Part shown: positions 60,122-64,000 of the stretch, piece by piece
Position numbering within the stretch: the stretch's first letter is position 1
Layout: each line of letters starts with the position of its first letter
DNA from: Dentipellis sp. KUC8613
Lineage: Eukaryota > Basidiomycota > Agaricomycetes > Russulales > Hericiaceae
Direction of reading: 5' to 3'
Length of the DNA: 64,000 nucleotides
Assembly (NCBI GenBank): GCA_002286715.1
Contig: NSJX01000003.1
Location: forward strand, 124,001 to 188,000
Program-made: the position numbers and the translations under genes
Notes under the pieces: model-generated
Database searches by the model: none
Seen by the model: the letters and a program-made list of their open reading frames with translations, nothing else
Told to the model about the DNA's origin: nothing

Positions 60122-60763
60122 ACGCCGCGCTGCATCTCTCCGTTCGTTTATCCCTTTCTTCTGCTGCTTCTGAGTTATCATCATTTACCCCGCTCGTACG
60201 CGTTCCATTCGTTCCGGTTTTGGTCTATGCATATTCGTCTGCATCTTTATCGTCGGCGTCATATTCTACGATGTGTTATCTCATTTCGTTTTGTCCACCC
60301 TGGTTGAACGTTGTGCACGATGGACGGACGTGGTCGATGCCGGCGCGTGCATGTGAAGCGTTTATATCAGGTTTGAGTCGGTTTGTTGTTCGTTGTTCGT
60401 GCTTTACGCTCTGAATGGGGGGGAGGATATTTAGAGTTTTCTGACTTGATTTTAGGCAATTGTTCGTAGAGCGGATGGGTATGGAGGAGCACTTGAGTGG
60501 AGTGCTGAGCATGGTTGGCTGTCAGTCGGCGCGGAGGTGCATATCAGTATGAATGCACCCCGCACGATGTGATTCGCGATTCGTGCTTCGCAAGCTCGGA
60601 AGCCACCAAGTACTGAGCACGCCCACATTAGATCGATATCCACGCGTTCAATGACACTGAACATTATATCGAGTGAATACATGCTCCAACATTACAACGC
60701 ACCCTGCGATGTCCATACCTCGCCTCCCGCTCCCCGCTGCGTTCAAACCCCTCACCCTCACTC

Positions 60764-62960
60764 TCACGCAGCACCGCACGCGTCCTTCGAGTTCCGCAGC
60801 GCGCGACCGCGACGGCGCTGCCAGCGCAGGCCGACGAGCGCGAGTAGCACCAGCCCGAAGCCGAATGCGAGCATCGTGGCGGGGTTGGGCGCAAGAGTGT
60901 GGAGCGATTGGGCGGGAGACGTTGATCTGGCGAGTACAATGAAACGGCGCGTGAGCAAGCTGGCGATTGAAGAGCACGAAAGATACGACGCAAATTCGAG
61001 GTGGTAAAGGAAGAGGAAAGAAATGGTGAACTCACGCGACCACTGGCAGCTGCCTAGGCAGCACAACCCCAGTCCCACTCGGCACCCCCACCGCCGCAGA
61101 CGGCGTAAACTCGACATCCGCACTGAACGTCCTCGACGGCCGCGCCCCGTCCGAGCGCGGCGTGAACGACGCGTCCACGCTGAACGTCCGCGAGGGCCCC
61201 GAAGCGCTCGCCGTGCTCGCATCCCCAGACGACGCGGGCGTGATCGAGGGCGCAGGCGCGCCGGCGGTGGGCGCGGGCGGGTCGAACGAGAACGCGATGC
61301 TGAACGTCTTCGGGCGGGACGACTTGCTCGAGGACTTGGATTCCGGCGCCGATGCTGATTTGGACGCGGATGCGGATGCGGATGCAGAGGGTGAAGCAGT
61401 CTCGCCGGGAGCTGAGGCGGAGGGTCCGCTGCCGTCGGGCGGGATCACGGGCGGCGGCGCGCCTCCAGGCGGGGTCTCACTGGGCGGTGTGCCCGACGGC
61501 GGGGTGCCGTCGCCAGGTGCTGGCTCGCCCCCGGGCGGCGGGGTGCTGCCAGTGGGGGGACCTCCGGAAGGCGGGCTGGTGGCTGGGTTGCCGCCTTCGG
61601 GCGCTGGCTCGCCGCCCTCTGGTGGTGTGTTGCCGGATGGTGGCGGGCTTCCGGACGGTGGTGTGCCGGATGGTGGTGTGTTTCCGGACGGCGGCGTATT
61701 GCCAGACGGTGGTGTGTTGCCGGATGGTGGTGTGCTGCCAGAAGGCGGGCTGCCGGATGGAGGCGTGTTCCCCGATGGAGGCGTGTTCCCTGATGGAGGC
61801 GCGTTCCCTGATGGAGGCGTATTGCCAGAAGGTGGTCTGTTGCCAGAAGGTGGAGAGCTTCCGGACGGAGGACTTCCAGACGGAGGACTTCCAGACGGAG
61901 GACTTCCAGACGGAGGACTTCCAGACGGAGGACCACCAGACGGAGGACCTCCGCCCGACGGCAGCCCCGGGATTCCAGGTATACCAGGAATTCCAGGGAT
62001 ACCGGGAATGCCAGGGATGCCAGGAATCCCGCCGGGAATACCAGGGATACCAGGTATCCCAGGCGAACCGCCCCCAGTTGACGGCCCGCTCGGAGGCGGG
62101 TCGCTATTACCGTTGCCGCCACCATTACCGTCGCCCGGGCCAGGGTCAGGGTTGGAACCTGGCGGGCTGTTGGACGTAGGCTGTGAGTCCGGTGCGGTCT
62201 TCGAGCTTGAAGGGCTCGATTCGGCTGTGCTCTTCGTCTGCGATGGATTTGATTTGGTCGACCCTCCCGGTGGGATGATGGGGACGACGGTCTTCCCCGA
62301 CGACGTGCTGGATGCTGCAGGCGTGGATTCAGATGCGGAGACGGACGAAGCAGGGCCTGGCGTAATGGATGCGGACGCAGCGTCACTGGCAGAGGCTGAG
62401 ACGGACAGCGAAGCGCTGCTCGATGCAGACGCTACACCCCGCGAGGCTGAAATGCTTTCCGATGCAGAGACAACCGGCGCGGGCGTCGAGGTGCTCTGCG
62501 TGGTCGACATGGTAAAGGGCGCTATTGCTGTCGACGTCTCCGCGTCTGTAGTGGTCGGAGGTATTGGGAGCCCAGGTCCAAGTGCGATACTGGAAGACGA
62601 TGGTACAGCAGAGAGCAGAGGCAGTGTATTGCTCGTGCTCGCGCTCGACGCGTCAGTGGTCGTCGAGGGGATGAACGTGGCGAGACCAGGTCCAAGTGCG
62701 ATGCTCGAGGGGGATGGGACCGCGGAGAGAAGGGGCAGCGTTCCGCTGGGGCTCGCACTTGAAGAAGCTGCGTCCGTTACGGGGATGAACGTTGCAAGGC
62801 CAGGTCCAAGCGCAATGCTGACCGGCGAGGGTACCGGAGGGAGAATCGGTAGGTCGCGCGCATACGGAAGATTGCCTGTGCGAAACAACGTTGGCTGAAC
62901 AGACAGAAAGCCAATGATTGAAATGAGCATACCATGATTCTGATGTATAAGAGGTGCCAT
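60764..62960 (-). CDS. Collagen-like (GIP) and PPSG-repeat single-pass surface protein
   Basis: Two exons on the minus strand, 62960-61036 and 60926-60764, joined in phase 2, give 695 residues. A hydrophobic N-terminus ('MLISIIGFLSVQPTLF', Met11 being a possible true start) acts as signal sequence. Then come three tandem units built on 'SIALGPGLATFIP', a Ser/Ala-rich mucin-like stretch, a Gly-X-Y collagen-like tract GSP-(GIP)3-G-(GIP)7-GLP, about 150 residues of 'PPSGN'/'PPSGS' repeats, and three short repeats of the type 'RTFSxxxxFTP'. Exon 2 supplies a membrane segment ('MLAFGFGLVLLALVGL') followed by 'RWQRRRGR' and a 17-residue cytosolic tail. The layout is that of an O-glycosylated cell-surface stalk. 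No family name is known to me. The final exon restores a membrane anchor that the unspliced frame would lose. Confidence 0.78.
61869..61940 (+). repeat. 15-bp minisatellite in the PPSG-coding region
   Basis: At least four near-perfect copies of GGACTTCCAGACGGA in tandem, flanked by diverged copies on both sides. On the coding (minus) strand each unit encodes five residues of the PPSGS type. The array is nearly identical at DNA level, which points to recent expansion. Confidence 0.88.
61962..62069 (-). repeat. GIP collagen-like triplet tract
   Basis: Twelve Gly-X-Pro triplets (GSP, ten GIP, GLP) with one extra Gly that breaks register after the third GIP. Codons for Gly and Ile vary between units, so the array is older or under protein-level selection, unlike the adjacent 15-bp minisatellite. 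Confidence 0.85.
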
Positions 62961-63510
62961 CGTGCTAGATTAAGAAAGTATAATATTGCAGTGTCGTGAA
63001 ATCGTGAAACGAGAGCTTTCCAAACCAGTTGGTAAAGCTAAGAAGGAATGACAAAGCTTCCCGACCCGCGGGGACTATATGGTCCAAGAAGAACAGAGGG
63101 AAAGGACGAAAGCATCAGCGAACGACGACCACGCCTATAAATGATAGGTACGAAAGATGCTCACAGTCCTCATCGTCGAACCCTGATTCTCTAATGGCGC
63201 CGACCCTGGAACCGCGCCCAACTTTCCGAAGGTGGCTTACGAAGTGACAGAAACCCTGACGATCGTGGTGATGGGTTGCATCGCGTTGTTTTGGCGCCGT
63301 GATCAGTAGAGCTGGCTTGAGCTGAACATGCATGTTACATGTGGTGGCGGTGCAGGTCAAGCCGGCTATGTGGGGACGTGAACGATCTTCATACCTGTGG
63401 GCACGCTGCGGCTGTGCATCGACCCTTGCACTGCACACTTCCCAACAGCTTAGAATCAACGCATATGAACATTCTGACTCTACTTATATCCTGCTCCTTT
63501 GAATGCCGAG
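62961..63510. other. Tandem intergenic spacer, promoter of the collagen-like gene
   Basis: 550 bp between the start of the collagen-like gene and the stop of the next minus-strand gene. No other gene is seen; short frames on both strands have no recognisable content. Confidence 0.45.
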
Positions 63511-64000
63511 CTAGTAGATAGACGTCTTGCGTGAGCGGAGACGCAAGAATCCGAGAAACACGATGAAACCAAACAAAGACAGCAAGACTACGGGCCCAAG
63601 AAGTTTAGAAATGTCTGGCTCCGATCTAGTATGCAGCGATGAGTATACATTGAGAGGGAGGCGGACTGCGACCTACATCGGGAGTTGTGCAGCATTTGCG
63701 CTCAAGACAAATTTGCGTTCGTGCTCGACACCTCTGAGAAAAGGAGTAAGTCGGCTTCGACATGCACAAAAGGTAGATAGCAGGCATACATCAGGTCCCG
63801 AATCCCGCGCACATCAAGTGTGCTGTCTGCCGTCGCCGTCGGCTCACTGGACCCCTCGGTCAATGATGCAAGTATCGCACTCGAACGACCCGAAGAAACC
63901 CTCGAGCTCCTCGCGCTAGGAGCCAGGCTATTCGAAGCGCTTGAGACATCTGTAGGTTCTGGACCCGCATCGTCGCCGCCGGTGGGGGTGAACGAGATGT
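63511..64000 (-). CDS. Partial single-pass membrane protein, 5' part beyond the right edge
   Basis: The last exon, 63625-63511 on the minus strand, encodes a juxtamembrane 'SEPDISKLLGP', a membrane segment 'VVLLSLFGFIVFLGFL' and a basic tail 'RLRSRKTSIY' before TAG. The preceding exon ends at 63677 (donor GTAGGT, phase 2) and reads 'KFVLSANAAQLP'. Closer to the window edge, a Ser/Thr/Gly-rich open frame starting 'ISFTPTGGDDAGPEPTD' resembles the 'xxFTP' repeats of the adjacent collagen-like gene. The junction between these two upstream pieces (between about 63730 and 63860) is not resolved. Membrane anchor plus mucin-like stalk fits a cell-surface protein. The start and most of the ectodomain lie outside the window. 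Confidence 0.55.

Larger units (their letters stand above)
58955..60763. other. Convergent spacer with low-complexity tracts
   Basis: 1.8 kb between two converging stop codons, long pyrimidine-rich runs with TA-, CA- and CATA-type microsatellites. No supported gene: the open frames are low-complexity Ser/Pro/His sequences overlapping in several frames. The left part may be a long 3' UTR of the CBM21 gene. Confidence 0.45.

Noticed and set aside
61162..62898. 578-codon open frame on the plus strand through the collagen-like gene
   Set aside because: It is the mirror of the repeat-coding strand (GGVxPDG-type repeats from PPSG codons). It lacks a signal or anchor consistent with splicing, whereas the minus frame has a signal sequence, a spliced membrane exon and a basic tail.

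Overview
The window is nuclear DNA from a filamentous basidiomycete, most likely an Agaricomycete. Genes are split by many short (about 50-90 nt) GT-AG introns with CTRAY-type branch points, coding sequence is GC-rich and proline/serine-rich, and one gene carries the DUF6593 domain typical of mushroom-forming fungi. I rebuilt exon structures by hand from reading-frame continuity, splice sites and family conservation. For every gene scored above 0.7 the exon lengths add up to an open frame.

Layout, left to right. The SHO1 osmosensor gene runs off the left edge (minus). Then come a Ser/Pro-rich orphan (plus), the SIN3 corepressor scaffold (plus) and a type I membrane protein with PSAPP motifs (plus). 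A gene-poor 2 kb precedes SYO1/HEATR3 (plus), which converges on a 3-hydroxyisobutyrate-dehydrogenase-like enzyme (minus). That enzyme diverges from an Ark1/Prk1-type kinase (plus). CTR2-like copper transporter and exonuclease V follow on the minus strand, then a small secreted-protein candidate (plus), an intron-containing tRNA-Gly(UCC) (minus), a DUF6593 protein (plus) and a Kex2-processed repeat protein with a CPL1/PriA-like cysteine domain (plus). After 3.9 kb of sparse sequence there is an orphan membrane-anchored protein (plus). Two DEAH/RHA helicases follow, DHX57/YLR419W-like (minus) and PRP22/DHX8 (plus), sharing a 135-bp divergent promoter. NXT1/p15 (minus) and the ISC1 sphingolipid phospholipase C (plus) share a 162-bp divergent promoter. 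A 7.1-kb stretch without a recognisable gene leads to a CBM21 glycogen-targeting PP1 regulatory subunit (plus). The right end holds a collagen-like, low-complexity single-pass surface protein (minus) and the 3' part of a second single-pass protein (minus) cut by the window edge.

Most of the recognised genes are conserved housekeeping functions: transcription repression, splicing, mRNA export, ribosomal-protein import, mitochondrial/nuclear exonuclease, copper and sphingolipid homeostasis, endocytic kinase and osmosensing. The lineage-specific content is the secreted or surface set: the Kex2 repeat protein, the GIP-collagen protein and its neighbour, the PSAPP membrane protein, the DUF6593 protein and the small secreted candidate. 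I see no transposon, CRISPR array, rRNA gene or viral sequence.
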